Positions 53,269 through 63,398 of a stretch of 64,000 bases of DNA are shown in pieces. This stretch comes from Algoriphagus boritolerans DSM 17298 = JCM 18970 (GTDB lineage Bacteria; Bacteroidota; Bacteroidia; Cytophagales; Cyclobacteriaceae). Below the pieces are notes generated by a model. That model was not told the origin of the DNA and made no database searches. It saw nothing but the letters and a program-made list of their open reading frames with translations. The number at the start of each line of letters is the position of its first letter. Positions within the stretch are counted from its first letter, which is position 1. The DNA lies in contig NZ_FNVR01000008.1 of assembly GCF_900108085.1 (NCBI RefSeq), positions 62,001-126,000 on the forward strand, written 5' to 3'. Position numbers and translations under genes: made by a program.

Positions 53269-54363
53269 TTATCTTCTTGTTCTTTTGGAGGACTTCACAT
53301 CCATGGATCCTGATCTACCCATAAAAGTCATGGTTGTTCTGAATCCTATATGAGCCTGAGCAACATCCTGATATTCATAAGTACGAGTGGAAGTTTCAAG
53401 GTAATGTGCAATATCTTTCCAGCTACCGCCTCTTACAATTTTCCTAGGTTCGTTAGGATCGTCATACACAGGATCCAAATCCCAGGTATCTACTCTTGAG
53501 GTTGTTTTATAAGCATCCAGCACCCATTCTGCCACATTACCAGACATGTTGTATAACCCGAAGCCATTTGGTGCAAATACATCTACCGGTGCAGTGTACG
53601 CAAAACCATCATCGATGTAATTACCACGACCGGGCTTGAAATTGGCCATCAGGCAACCTCTTTTATTTTTAAGGTAAGGACCTCCCCAAGGATATTTGGC
53701 GACGTCTTTTCCTCCTTTTGCAGCATATTCCCATTCAGCTTCTGAAGGAAGTCGAAAAGAGGGTACATCAAAATTTGATTCATCATTTGCTCTGAGGTGA
53801 TAGGTCCTCCACTCGCAATATTGTTGAGCCTGATCCCAAGTAATCCCTACAACAGGATAATCATCGAAAGCCGGATGATCAAAGTAGAATTCCATTAGAG
53901 GATCACCGTAGTGGTAAGAGAAGCTTGTTGACCAAACAGTTGTATCTGGCTTAAGCTCGTCAAGATTGAATGTTGGAGGATCTTTCAAAGTGGTCGGAGT
54001 ACCTGTCGCCAGTTCGCCATTTTTGACTGCTTCCAAAAACTGTCTGTATTTATTGTTGGACACTTCATATTTGTCCATAAAAAATTCAGAGATCGTGATT
54101 TGCTTATTCATCGCAGACTGCGTGTAGGCTATGTCTTCATCAGATTGGCCCATCCAGAAAGTACCTGCTTTCACGGGTACCATATCAAATGGAAGGTTTT
54201 GCTGCCAACTTGCCCGTTTAGCTACTCCGGTTACTTCACCTCGTCTATTGGCTTTTTCACTCGCAGAACCTTTCTTATTAAAAAGCCCACAACCCGGTAA
54301 AAGAGTCGCGACGGCCAGGCCTAAGGTGATAGGCACTAATCGGAGATTCATTTTTTTATACAT
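53269..54363 (-). CDS. gldK: Gliding motility / T9SS lipoprotein GldK
   Basis: This protein of about 364 residues has a lipoprotein signal with lipobox LLPGC and a formylglycine-generating-enzyme-like (SUMF1) fold shown by RLPSEAEWEYAAKGG and VRGGSWKD. It forms the ring with GldN under the outer membrane. Starts at 54363 or 54351 are both acceptable; further upstream in-frame starts are rejected because they would hide the signal. The C-terminus is basic (KSSKRTRR). Confidence 0.96.
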   Translation of the reverse strand: MYKKMNLRLVPITLGLAVATLLPGCGLFNKKGSASEKANRRGEVTGVAKRASWQQNLPFDMVPVKAGTFWMGQSDEDIAYTQSAMNKQITISEFFMDKYEVSNNKYRQFLEAVKNGELATGTPTTLKDPPTFNLDELKPDTTVWSTSFSYHYGDPLMEFYFDHPAFDDYPVVGITWDQAQQYCEWRTYHLRANDESNFDVPSFRLPSEAEWEYAAKGGKDVAKYPWGGPYLKNKRGCLMANFKPGRGNYIDDGFAYTAPVDVFAPNGFGLYNMSGNVAEWVLDAYKTTSRVDTWDLDPVYDDPNEPRKIVRGGSWKDIAHYLETSTRTYEYQDVAQAHIGFRTTMTFMGRSGSMDVKSSKRTRR

Positions 54364-54531
54364 AAATGACGTTTTTGAAATCATCAAAATTATTATCAAA
54401 GTAAAATCGATACGGATATCGAAATTTAGTCGAATTACGCGCAATAATGCAAATAACCTGCCAAATAATAACCTTTTTGTAAACGAACCGTAGCAGGCTT
54501 GTTTTTAATTATTTTACTGAAACTGTTCAAA

Positions 54532-55509
54532 TTAAAATCTAAACCTTGGTGTTCGTTGGATTACTCGCTCTATTTCTCTACCGACCGTAGGTAGAACATA
54601 CCGTAGCATTAGTTCGTGACTTGTGGGGGATTTAGCTTCTAATCCGCCCACCACTAAATCAAATGCATAACCTAACTTTAAAGAGTTGTCACCGAGGAGA
54701 CTATATCCAAGAATTAAGGAAATTGATTCTTCTCCACGATAAGCTATCCCTCCAGTTATTTTATCCTGATGTGTTGCCATAACGCTCACATCGTATGAAA
54801 AATTATTTAAAGAGACTGTTTTAATAAGTAAACTTGGTTCGATTCTCAATTGGCCAATTGGCCGAACTCTATAACCAAATAGGAAATAGGAGTGGTTATT
54901 CAGTTGATTTGCAAATGCTCCGTCCCCAAAATCAAAGCCTGGCTCATTTAAGTGTTTGGAACTTAGACCTAGATAATATTTTCCGCGATCGTAAAGAATA
55001 CCCGCACCAAAATCCAAAGCAATTTGATTTTCCCTTCCGCTTTGGGGTATGGGCTCCGGATTTACAAAGTTTAATTCATCATAATTTAAAGAGCTGGAAA
55101 AAAATCCCACATAGCCCCCAAAGCTGATCGTAGCTCGGTTTAACTTTTTATGATAACTCCCTTTCAGGTTTATTTCAAGATTTCCAACCGCCCCGATTTG
55201 ATCATTTACAACAGAAAAACCATAACCTATATTCTTAGAATCCAATCTACCCTCAGCGGTAATTAACTGCGTGACCGGAGCTCCACCCTGACCTGAAGCG
55301 GTGGTATAATTAAGCCATTGGGATCGGTGAAGCGCAGAAAAACGATAGCCACCTTCTTTACCTGCAAAAGCAGGATTGTAAAACATGCCATTATACATGT
55401 ATTGGGTAAACTGTGCATCTTGCTGGCCTTGAACTATTCCTACACTTAAGAGTAAAGGAAGCAAAAACCCAAGCTTTAAAAAGTTATTCAGTCGGCTTTT
55501 AGTAGTCAT
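54532..55509 (-). CDS. PorP/SprF family T9SS membrane protein
   Basis: This 325-residue outer-membrane protein has a signal peptide ending near VQGQQ and the PorP/SprF opening DAQFTQYMYNGMFYNPAFAG, followed by SALHRSQWLNY. The rest is a beta barrel. Next to gldK it is the member that works with the core secretion machine. 168 bases lie before gldK. Confidence 0.93.
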   Translation of the reverse strand: MTTKSRLNNFLKLGFLLPLLLSVGIVQGQQDAQFTQYMYNGMFYNPAFAGKEGGYRFSALHRSQWLNYTTASGQGGAPVTQLITAEGRLDSKNIGYGFSVVNDQIGAVGNLEINLKGSYHKKLNRATISFGGYVGFFSSSLNYDELNFVNPEPIPQSGRENQIALDFGAGILYDRGKYYLGLSSKHLNEPGFDFGDGAFANQLNNHSYFLFGYRVRPIGQLRIEPSLLIKTVSLNNFSYDVSVMATHQDKITGGIAYRGEESISLILGYSLLGDNSLKLGYAFDLVVGGLEAKSPTSHELMLRYVLPTVGREIERVIQRTPRFRF

Positions 55510-55582
55510 TTGGCTATGGTGTATCCAATTTTAAACTAGTGTATGAATTTAAACTGAAAAACCACAATAATTGATTTTTTGA

Positions 55583-56356
55583 TTACAGATTATTGGCCTT
55601 TTTTATATAAAGCTCCAAAGCTCCTGTCATACTCGGAGCGTTTGGCATCGGGGCCTCAATGTCTAAAATCAAATCCAAATCTCTTACAGCTTGAGCTGTG
55701 GTTGGTCCAAAAGCCGCAATTCGAGTATTCCCTTGGACGAAATCAGGGAAGTTTTGTTTTAAAGATTTGATACCGGAAGGACTGAAGAAGGCCAAGATAT
55801 CATATTTCACGTCTGCCAAATCAGATAAATCTGCCGCAACTGTATGATAAATTATCGCTTCCGTGAATGCGATACCGTGCTTTTCCATATATCCCGGAAT
55901 ATCATCCTTTCGGATGTCGGAGCAGGGGAAAAGATATTTTTCACTTTTATGCTTTTTGAAATAATCGAAAAGATCCTCTGCGGTCTTCTGACCTACGAAA
56001 AGCTTCCGCTTGCGGATGACAATATATTTCTGAAGATAATGCGCTGTCTGGTCTGAAATGCAGAAGTATTTCATCTCTGCAGGCATTTCAATTTTAAAGT
56101 CTTTGCAGATCGAAAAAAAATGATCAATCGCATTTCGGCTGGTAAAAATAATTGCCGTATGCTTTAGAATATCAATCTTTTGCTTTCTAAATTCCTTGGG
56201 AGGAACCGGTTCAACCTTGATAAACTGCCTAAAGTCGATTTTGATTTTGTACTTCTCCGATAATTGAAGGTAGGGAGAGTTTACATCGGTGGGTTTGGGC
56301 TGGGAAACTAGAATACTTTTTACTGGCTTAAAGCGATCTTTTGGAGCTGCACTCAT
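55583..56356 (-). CDS. hemD: Uroporphyrinogen-III synthase
   Basis: This 257-residue enzyme closes and inverts the tetrapyrrole ring. HemD sequences are variable; recognisable are IIFTSRNAIDHFF in the first domain, FFSPSGIKSL and IAAFGPTTAQAVRD in the second. Its product feeds cobA/siroheme (5-6 kb) and heme. The gene lies between the DUF4271 gene and porP on the same strand. Confidence 0.9.
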   Translation of the reverse strand: MSAAPKDRFKPVKSILVSQPKPTDVNSPYLQLSEKYKIKIDFRQFIKVEPVPPKEFRKQKIDILKHTAIIFTSRNAIDHFFSICKDFKIEMPAEMKYFCISDQTAHYLQKYIVIRKRKLFVGQKTAEDLFDYFKKHKSEKYLFPCSDIRKDDIPGYMEKHGIAFTEAIIYHTVAADLSDLADVKYDILAFFSPSGIKSLKQNFPDFVQGNTRIAAFGPTTAQAVRDLDLILDIEAPMPNAPSMTGALELYIKKANNL

Positions 56357-56390
56357 GCTAGTTATTTCCTTAATTATAGGTTAAATTCCT

Positions 56391-57503
56391 TTACTGACCT
56401 AAATCCAAAATCCATTTTGACAGGATTAGAAAGGGGATCAATTCAGCGATGCAAAGGTAGGTAAATAAATGGTATTTCTTAAAACTCAGTCTATTCATCA
56501 TAATCAGAAACAATCCCAGCACGCCAATGATGTATCCCCAAAATAATCCCGAGATCAAAATGTAGAAAACTGATTCAAGCCCTTGGTAGTCGTTAAAGAC
56601 GAAATATGTGCCAAATAAAATCAACAGCGTACTCCCAAATACAATCAGTCTCAGAAGGTAAAAAAAATGGGAAAATTCAGCCTTGCCCAGATCAAATAAA
56701 TAAGAAATTACCCGTATACCCATGAATTTCACAATAGTCAAAAATAACACCCCAAATGCTCCGAGCAACCAAATCAACACTAGCGATGAATAATCAAGGC
56801 CGATCCAGGTTTCCAACCAATCTTTTTTGAATACCACCAAACACAGTACACTTGCTTCGGAAATCATCATCCCAACAATAAACAGAAAGAACAGGACATC
56901 GACCGAGAAGAATTTTTGAAGATTCCCACTGTCCGAAAAATCCTCTGCACTGATGACAGCCAATGGCTGAAGCATGAGCCCAAGCATATAGGGATAAGCC
57001 ATTTTATACAATGCCATAAAAAACAAAATCAAAACTAAGCCCGTGAAAAAAAAATCTTTCACCGGTTGCAGTACAAATCGTTGTCCTGATAAAATTTCTC
57101 CTGAAGGTTGAGCCAACTCATTTTGCAGGTCCGCTCCTACTACCTTTTTGACACTTCCGTACATTTTGCTAAGATTGGGACTCACCAGAGTAAACGTCAC
57201 GGTATCTTTCTCAAACTCTGATCTTAATTCCTCCACTCCACGATAAATGACAGTATCCAGGGTACTCAAAAGCCACAACTTCTGATCGATGAAAACTGTG
57301 GATTCGGCAGGCAACCTAATTTGAAGCGCAGACTTGGGAAAGGAGTTTAAATTAAGCTTCAGCTCAATTTGATTATTGCTGCCAAGCCATGATTCTTCTT
57401 TGGCTGATTCCCATTGTCCGTCATAATTCTCCAAGACCTGTGCAAACGAGACATAGCTCAACAGCATGAAAAAAAGGACAAACAAAAACCGAATTTTTAA
57501 CAT
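56391..57503 (-). CDS. DUF4271 multi-pass membrane protein
   Basis: This 370-residue protein has a signal peptide, a periplasmic domain of about 110 residues and then eight or so membrane helices with the DUF4271 pattern (FLIVGMMISEASVLCLV, VKFMGIRVISYLFDLGK). It is a regular neighbour of hemD in Bacteroidota. Function unknown. Confidence 0.8.
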   Translation of the reverse strand: MLKIRFLFVLFFMLLSYVSFAQVLENYDGQWESAKEESWLGSNNQIELKLNLNSFPKSALQIRLPAESTVFIDQKLWLLSTLDTVIYRGVEELRSEFEKDTVTFTLVSPNLSKMYGSVKKVVGADLQNELAQPSGEILSGQRFVLQPVKDFFFTGLVLILFFMALYKMAYPYMLGLMLQPLAVISAEDFSDSGNLQKFFSVDVLFFLFIVGMMISEASVLCLVVFKKDWLETWIGLDYSSLVLIWLLGAFGVLFLTIVKFMGIRVISYLFDLGKAEFSHFFYLLRLIVFGSTLLILFGTYFVFNDYQGLESVFYILISGLFWGYIIGVLGLFLIMMNRLSFKKYHLFTYLCIAELIPFLILSKWILDLGQ

Positions 57504-57517
57504 AGCTCTTAGTGGCG

Positions 57518-59218
57518 CTAAAATCTGGCCAGATACCCAAAATGAATTCTGGAATAGGAAAACGATATGGGCTGGGCAGATGACTTCCCTATCGCCAATA
57601 CAAAACTGAATAATCCTCCGTCAGTGTCCAAATTGATACCCGTACCAAATGAAAAAGGACGGTCAATTTTAGGAGAATTATATGGGTTTTCGACAATTCC
57701 AAGATCGGCAAATACTATCAAAAAAGAATTTTGATCAAAAAACAGGCGCTGTTCAAGATTGAGATAGCCAAAATTCTTTGCGAAAAAATTTTTCTCGTTA
57801 AACCCACGAATACTTTTCAGACCTCCAAGTCGATACAGCTCATTTAAAAACAAGTTCTGATTTTGAAGGAATCCGCCCACCCCTCTTATCCACATCCCCC
57901 AGGAAGACTTAATAAATACGTGTTTTTCTCCTGAAAACCATCCCTGGTACTGCGCCGAAGATTCCTCCAGCCCGGAATAGAGCTCCTCCGGCAATCCTGT
58001 ATTTTGAAGAATCCGCTTGTTACCCAGTGAAAAAGTCCCCTGAAATCTGCTCCCCCTTCTAGGCGAAACCGGTGAGTCCAGTTTGTCCCAATCCAACCCA
58101 ATTCCATATTGATTCCATCGGTAATCAATTGAGGAGGGCAATTCCTGATCAAGAGAAAGATCATCCGTAGCTAATAAATCGCCTGCTTGCCGCTTGTTGA
58201 AAAAATTAAGGTATCCATCGTCCGAAACCCGATACCCAAAGTCAAACTCAAACGATCTGTTGACAAAACTGGAATCCTGCTTCAGCAGGGAGAATCCTAC
58301 CGACACATCCAAAGGAGAGCGAAATACAAATGATTCTTTTGCCTTCAGTTCCAAAGCCTGCGATTGGATGTTTAGCCGCTGCCAATTCAGTGAAAAATCC
58401 CTGCCTTTGCCACCGAGGTGATACAGCTGAAGATCAACTTCGCCCGTGATCAATACCTTACCGGATTCATTCTCATTTGGCAAAAGTCCCACAACTCCAT
58501 CAAACACATTGACTCTGCGATCTTGAAGGGTGAATATGGGCCTCGCTTGTTGAGTTTGAAAAGTGAGCTCCGGCTCACCTGACAGCGAAAAATAAGGCGA
58601 TCTCCGGATTGTCTGTGCAGCTTTTAGCAATTGCTCCTGTGAGAATATTCCTCCCGGAGTCAATCTGGAAACCTGCTGAAGGTAGCGAACATCGGTCTTG
58701 CTATCCCCTGATATCTCCAAACTATCCCATGTAATTCTCGGGCCGGCATCAAACACCATCACTCCTGAAAGTAAAGAATCGCTGATTGTGAGCCTGTCAA
58801 TTCTCAATGTTGCAAATGGTAGGCCTTGATTTTCTGCATGGGTAAGGGCTCGGTCTATCCAGAGATAAGGATCGGGGTAATGTGATCCCGGCTTCCCTAA
58901 TGATCTCAAAAAATCCTCCGGAATGCCTTCCAATTCTACTTTTTCCCAGCTAAAAAGTCTTCCAAAATTCCAAAGCAAGAGGAGGGTATCGGCTTGAGGT
59001 TTCTCCTGGAAAAATCCCTCCAAAAACCCCTGTGCCTGAAATACTCTGGAAAGGGAATCCGTTATTTTCTTTGATTCTTCCTTTTCATTGAAATCTCGGA
59101 TCAGTTTAACTTTCGATGTCGGAACAGCGGTCCATTCCACCCGTATCAATTCCTGTCCATGACAGATGCTCTGCCCTAAAGCGATCCAACTAACTAGCGT
59201 CAAAAAAAGTGACTTCAA
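57518..59218 (-). CDS. Omp85/BamA-TamA family outer-membrane protein
   Basis: This 566-residue protein has a signal peptide ending near CHGQ, two or three POTRA-like units (up to about 215) and a C-terminal 16-strand type barrel. RLGGLKSIRGFNE carries the (I/V)RGF motif of the Omp85 lid loop, and the protein ends in an aromatic residue (GYLARF). Likely an outer-membrane assembly or translocation protein, smaller than BamA. It is divergent from hemW with 45 bases between starts and 14 bases from DUF4271. Confidence 0.82.
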   Translation of the reverse strand: MKSLFLTLVSWIALGQSICHGQELIRVEWTAVPTSKVKLIRDFNEKEESKKITDSLSRVFQAQGFLEGFFQEKPQADTLLLLWNFGRLFSWEKVELEGIPEDFLRSLGKPGSHYPDPYLWIDRALTHAENQGLPFATLRIDRLTISDSLLSGVMVFDAGPRITWDSLEISGDSKTDVRYLQQVSRLTPGGIFSQEQLLKAAQTIRRSPYFSLSGEPELTFQTQQARPIFTLQDRRVNVFDGVVGLLPNENESGKVLITGEVDLQLYHLGGKGRDFSLNWQRLNIQSQALELKAKESFVFRSPLDVSVGFSLLKQDSSFVNRSFEFDFGYRVSDDGYLNFFNKRQAGDLLATDDLSLDQELPSSIDYRWNQYGIGLDWDKLDSPVSPRRGSRFQGTFSLGNKRILQNTGLPEELYSGLEESSAQYQGWFSGEKHVFIKSSWGMWIRGVGGFLQNQNLFLNELYRLGGLKSIRGFNEKNFFAKNFGYLNLEQRLFFDQNSFLIVFADLGIVENPYNSPKIDRPFSFGTGINLDTDGGLFSFVLAIGKSSAQPISFSYSRIHFGYLARF

Positions 59219-59263
59219 GGTGCAACACGGGATTGATTACCTTTGCAAGATAACTGAATTCAC

Positions 59264-60385
59264 TTGGCAGGCATCTACATCCACATTCCATTTTGCAGGC
59301 AAGCCTGCCATTATTGCGACTTTCATTTCAGCACCAATCTCCGGCAGGTCGATCAGCTGGTTTTAGCCATTGGCAAGGAGCTGGAAATGAGAAAAGATTA
59401 CTTGAAAAATCAAGCCGTCGAAACAGTCTATTTCGGGGGAGGGACACCTTCCTTGCTCTCGGAGAGACAACTGCACTTTTTGATGGAAAAAGTAAGAAAA
59501 CTGTTTCCATCTGACTGGAAGGAAGTAACCCTTGAAGCTAATCCGGATGATCTTTCGGAGGAAAATCTCAGCATGTGGAAAGAATTGGGAGTGGATCGCC
59601 TGAGTTTGGGAATTCAGAGTTTTCAGGAGGAAGTCCTTCAGTTTTACAATAGAGCCCACACAGCGATCGAAGCCATGGAGGCTATTGCGAAAAGCAGAAA
59701 TGCCGGATTCAAAAAGTTTTCGATTGATCTGATTTACGGATTTCCGAAAGATAATCATGCCATTTGGGAAAAAGATTTGGGGGAGGCGATCCGGCAGGAT
59801 CCCGGGCACATTTCGGCTTATTCACTGACCATTGAGCCGAAAACTGCCTTGGGAAAATGGACAGAAAAGGGAAGTTTCCGCCCGGCTGAGGAGGATTTTG
59901 TAGCTGAGCAGTTTGAGTGGCTTCAGGCCGAGACAGAAAAAGCAGGCTACATTCAATACGAAATTTCAAACTTTGGAAAGCCAAACGAATTTGCATTGCA
60001 CAATACCAATTATTGGAAGGGCGTACCCTATTTGGGTGTGGGGCCGAGTGCCCATTCATTTGACGGAAAAAATCGCGGTCAGAATCCCGCCTCAAATCCG
60101 AAGTATCTCAAAGCCATCAATACCAATAAAATTATTTTCGAAGTGGAATCTCTGACTCTTGAAGAACAGGTAAATGACCGAATTTTGACCGGATTACGAA
60201 CGGTTTGGGGGCTGACTCCAGAGGAATTGAGGCAAGAATTTGCAATTGATATTTTGCAAAGCAAAGAAAAAGAGATCGTAAAATTAGAAAATCAGGGTTG
60301 GCTGATATGGGATGGTAAAACCCTATCTTTGAGCAAAAGGGGAATGCTTCTGGCTGATAGTATCGCATCGGAACTGTTTATCTAA
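59264..60385 (+). CDS. hemW: Heme chaperone HemW (radical SAM)
   Basis: This 373-residue radical SAM protein has CRQACHYCDF with C11, C15 and C18 as the cluster ligands, then GGGTPSLL, EANPDDL and GVDRLSLGIQSF. It was formerly called HemN-like but lacks coproporphyrinogen oxidase features. The start is TTG at 59264; an in-frame TGA lies only two codons upstream (59255-59257), so no ATG is available. Confidence 0.93.
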   Translation: MAGIYIHIPFCRQACHYCDFHFSTNLRQVDQLVLAIGKELEMRKDYLKNQAVETVYFGGGTPSLLSERQLHFLMEKVRKLFPSDWKEVTLEANPDDLSEENLSMWKELGVDRLSLGIQSFQEEVLQFYNRAHTAIEAMEAIAKSRNAGFKKFSIDLIYGFPKDNHAIWEKDLGEAIRQDPGHISAYSLTIEPKTALGKWTEKGSFRPAEEDFVAEQFEWLQAETEKAGYIQYEISNFGKPNEFALHNTNYWKGVPYLGVGPSAHSFDGKNRGQNPASNPKYLKAINTNKIIFEVESLTLEEQVNDRILTGLRTVWGLTPEELRQEFAIDILQSKEKEIVKLENQGWLIWDGKTLSLSKRGMLLADSIASELFI

Positions 60386-60560
60386 TTTCAGTAAACTGGG
60401 CAAGTGATTGGTATGACTGTTATTCAACCATCGATCCAAAAAATACAGACTTGAGGTAAGAGTCACACACTGAGATGCCTCGATACCGGGAAAACCAATC
60501 AAAATTCCAATCGCCTGACCGTAGCCAGTATTGACATCAAATAAACCACAGGAAAAACAC

Positions 60561-60869
60561 ATGAGCGAGTATAATACAGGAAGAAATAAAGAAGCTGCTC
60601 CCTTAGAAGCCGCATTTAATGAATTGCTAAAAGCTTACAGACTGGAGGACAAATTCAAAGAAAAGCAGCTGATTAGCTTCTGGGGGGAGATTGTAGGAAA
60701 AACCATTTCGGATCGCACTACGGCTGTCTTTATCCGCGAAAAGAAGCTTTTTGTAAAACTGAGCTCCGGGCCAGTCAAAAAAGAATTGATGCTCAATCGC
60801 TCCAAAGTATTGACCCTGATAGAAGAAAAAGTAGGAAAAGGAGTAGTGGAAGATTTAGTATGTCTCTGA
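60561..60869 (+). CDS. DUF721 domain protein (DciA-like)
   Basis: This 102-residue protein has the DUF721 pattern with FWGEIVGKTISDRT and KKLFVKLSSGPVKKEL. In other bacteria DciA of this family loads the replicative helicase. The ATG at 60561 is preceded by AGGAAAAACAC and is preferred over one at 60531. Confidence 0.82.
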   Translation: MSEYNTGRNKEAAPLEAAFNELLKAYRLEDKFKEKQLISFWGEIVGKTISDRTTAVFIREKKLFVKLSSGPVKKELMLNRSKVLTLIEEKVGKGVVEDLVCL

Positions 60870-60962
60870 ATCTTTTACAATTTTTAACGCTCCAAAGACC
60901 ATTGAATTAACCACAGATCATCAGGATTACATCAGTTTCAGTATTATTGCGATAGCATTCCG

Positions 60963-63032
60963 ATGGTCAAACTACCCTCCATCCATATCGGCAAACTAAG
61001 CCTCCTTCTTTCCATCTTAGTATGGCTGGGGTTGCTATTTGTGGATTTGGTGCGGCTATTTGGGATGATCAATGAGATCAATTCGGGCATATCTGATGAG
61101 ATTACCTGGATCCTGGAGATCCTTTTTTTCTTTACCTTATATGGATTTTACAGCTACTCGATTGGCAAAAACATCCAAAGTGACTTCCTAAACCTCCTTT
61201 GGAGGGGAGCATCTACAGGGATTTTTGCAAGCGGCGTCGCGCTTTTGATAGAACTTTTTTACCTATCCCTGGGAGACAACAAACTTGCAACGGAGCCTTT
61301 TTTAAAGAATTTTTTCTACCATGTCAATTTTGCGCTCACGACTGTTTTCCTGATTTCTTCAGCCCTTCTTTGGAAGCATTTGATTCTCTATCAGAAAAGC
61401 AAACAAGTGGTCAAACAATGGCAGGCTTTTGAATTTGCCATGCTGGTGGCGATGTTTTTTGTTTTTTTCAACAAAAACAATTTCGACTACAGCTTTCTTT
61501 TTGGAATGGTTATCCTGCTGGTAATTTCCGCAGTGCTTTCCGGAAATCTGAAATGGATTCCTTACCTGACATTCAAAGAAAAGTGGAAGTCCTTACTGTT
61601 CCTGTTTATTATTCTGATCTGTATCGGATATCTGTTCAGGCGCTTCATGGCCTATTCCGAGGCGGAAACTTATCAGGTTAACCTGACTGACAATTTATTC
61701 CTGATGGCCTTGTTTGGTTTCATTTTCATTTATGCCATTTTCAGTTTCTTGGTGACTCTGTTCAATCTACCGACTTCTTCGGTTTTTGAACAAAAACTGA
61801 CTGAGGCGATCAATTTTCAGCGGCTCAGTCAATCGATTCAACCCGGAGAAAATGAAGAGCAGGTACTCGATATCCTGCTTGACAGCTGCATGAGTGCCTC
61901 TTACTCAGATGCTGCATGGATCGAAATCAATCCCGAAGAACAAAAAACAGGAGCAAATCAGCTTCGGTTTTTGGATGAACCTACCAAAAATGAGCTTTCT
62001 GAATTAATCAAAACCCACAAATCCGCAACGGAATGGGCCTCCACTGATCATCCTGAGATGCTCCAGGCCCTCGCCATCAGACTCGCACATCCCCGCTACG
62101 AATCGACACTCCTAGTCCCATTGGTAATAAATAAAACTGCCATCGGCCGGATCGTCCTTTGCAAAGAAGTGCGCGATGGATTCAACAAAGAAATGGTGAA
62201 TATCATCAGCACATTTGTCCGACAGGCTTGCATTGCAGTAGAAAATCACAGACTTTTGAACCAGGCGATTCTAAATGAGCGATACCAAGAAGAGCTGAAG
62301 ATTGCCCAACGGGTTCAAAAGGCCTTGTTGCCTACCAAACTGGATCATCCCAAATCATTTGAAATCTGCGCATTTTCCAATGCAGCCGATGAAGTCGGGG
62401 GTGATTATTACGACACATTTAAACTGGATGAAAACCGATACGTACTCATAATCGGTGACGTGTCCGGGAAAGGAACCTCGGCAGCTTTTCACATGTCCCA
62501 GATGAAGGGGGTTTTCCACAGTTTGATCCAACTGAATCTCAGCCCTTCGCAATTTATGATCAAGGCAAATTCTGCTTTGAGCAAATGCCTTGGGAAGAAT
62601 CATTTCATCACTGCTTCAATTTTTATCATTGACACCGCTGAGAAAAAAATCTGTCACTCACGCGCAGGGCACATTCCTACATTGCTTTTTAAAGCGAAAG
62701 AAGCAACATCGGAATTTATGCTGTTTGATGGATTGGGTTTGGGGATTTTAAGAAACAAGCAGTACGAAAATCACGTTCAGGAGAAAACATTCACTTATGA
62801 GTCGGGAGATATTCTGGTATTGATCACTGATGGAATCGTAGAAGCTAAAAATCAAAAAGGTCAGCAGTTTGGCTTTGAGCGCATCCGAAGTTTGGTGGAA
62901 ATTCACCATGCTAAAAGCCCAAATGAGATTCAAACCCAACTTATCGATTCACTCCACGTTTTTGTCGGGGGAGTCCGTATGATCGATGATGACTACTCAA
63001 TGATGGTAGTTAAATTCAACAATGACAATTAG
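60963..63032 (+). CDS. Membrane PP2C-type serine phosphatase with GAF domain (RsbU-like)
   Basis: This 689-residue protein has eight or so N-terminal membrane segments (about 10-265), a GAF-like domain (about 285-440) and a SpoIIE/PP2C phosphatase domain (about 455-689) with GGDYYDTF, GDVSGKG and ITDGI. Such proteins dephosphorylate a STAS protein in response to signals. The STAS gene and a kinase gene follow directly, so it is the input end of a partner-switching module. Confidence 0.9.
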   Translation: MVKLPSIHIGKLSLLLSILVWLGLLFVDLVRLFGMINEINSGISDEITWILEILFFFTLYGFYSYSIGKNIQSDFLNLLWRGASTGIFASGVALLIELFYLSLGDNKLATEPFLKNFFYHVNFALTTVFLISSALLWKHLILYQKSKQVVKQWQAFEFAMLVAMFFVFFNKNNFDYSFLFGMVILLVISAVLSGNLKWIPYLTFKEKWKSLLFLFIILICIGYLFRRFMAYSEAETYQVNLTDNLFLMALFGFIFIYAIFSFLVTLFNLPTSSVFEQKLTEAINFQRLSQSIQPGENEEQVLDILLDSCMSASYSDAAWIEINPEEQKTGANQLRFLDEPTKNELSELIKTHKSATEWASTDHPEMLQALAIRLAHPRYESTLLVPLVINKTAIGRIVLCKEVRDGFNKEMVNIISTFVRQACIAVENHRLLNQAILNERYQEELKIAQRVQKALLPTKLDHPKSFEICAFSNAADEVGGDYYDTFKLDENRYVLIIGDVSGKGTSAAFHMSQMKGVFHSLIQLNLSPSQFMIKANSALSKCLGKNHFITASIFIIDTAEKKICHSRAGHIPTLLFKAKEATSEFMLFDGLGLGILRNKQYENHVQEKTFTYESGDILVLITDGIVEAKNQKGQQFGFERIRSLVEIHHAKSPNEIQTQLIDSLHVFVGGVRMIDDDYSMMVVKFNNDN

Positions 63033-63061
63033 AAACATTTCGCATAAACAACCCCTAAGCC

Positions 63062-63394
63062 ATGCTCCGTCTGGAAAAATCAACAGAAAACAAGATTGAA
63101 ATCTTAAGCCTATTTGGTGAAGTCGATGCCAGTAACTCTGTGATCCTGGATGAAGCTATCCAAGAATTGGTTGATGGGGGTGCAAAATCGATTATCGTAG
63201 ACGGAGAAAAGCTAGACTACATCTCCTCGGCAGGATTGGGAGTCTTTATGTCTTATCTGGAGGATTTTAACGACAAAGGAATCAGTATGAAAATCTGTGG
63301 ACTGACTCCTAAAGTTCACGAAGTATTTAAGATTTTGGGATTGGATCAACTGATCCCAATTTACGAGGATAGAGCAGCGGCATCTGCCAGTTAA
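63062..63394 (+). CDS. STAS-domain anti-anti-sigma-type protein
   Basis: This 110-residue protein has the STAS fold with VDGEKLDYISSAGLGVF; S55 or S56 is the phosphorylated serine. It would be dephosphorylated by the PP2C protein upstream and phosphorylated by the kinase downstream, which starts four bases later. Confidence 0.92.
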   Translation: MLRLEKSTENKIEILSLFGEVDASNSVILDEAIQELVDGGAKSIIVDGEKLDYISSAGLGVFMSYLEDFNDKGISMKICGLTPKVHEVFKILGLDQLIPIYEDRAAASAS

Positions 63395-63398
63395 ACGA

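Noticed and set aside
59363-60095. Minus-strand frames of 128 and 148 codons opposite hemW
   Set aside because: Antisense to conserved radical SAM sequence; no start signals or domain features.
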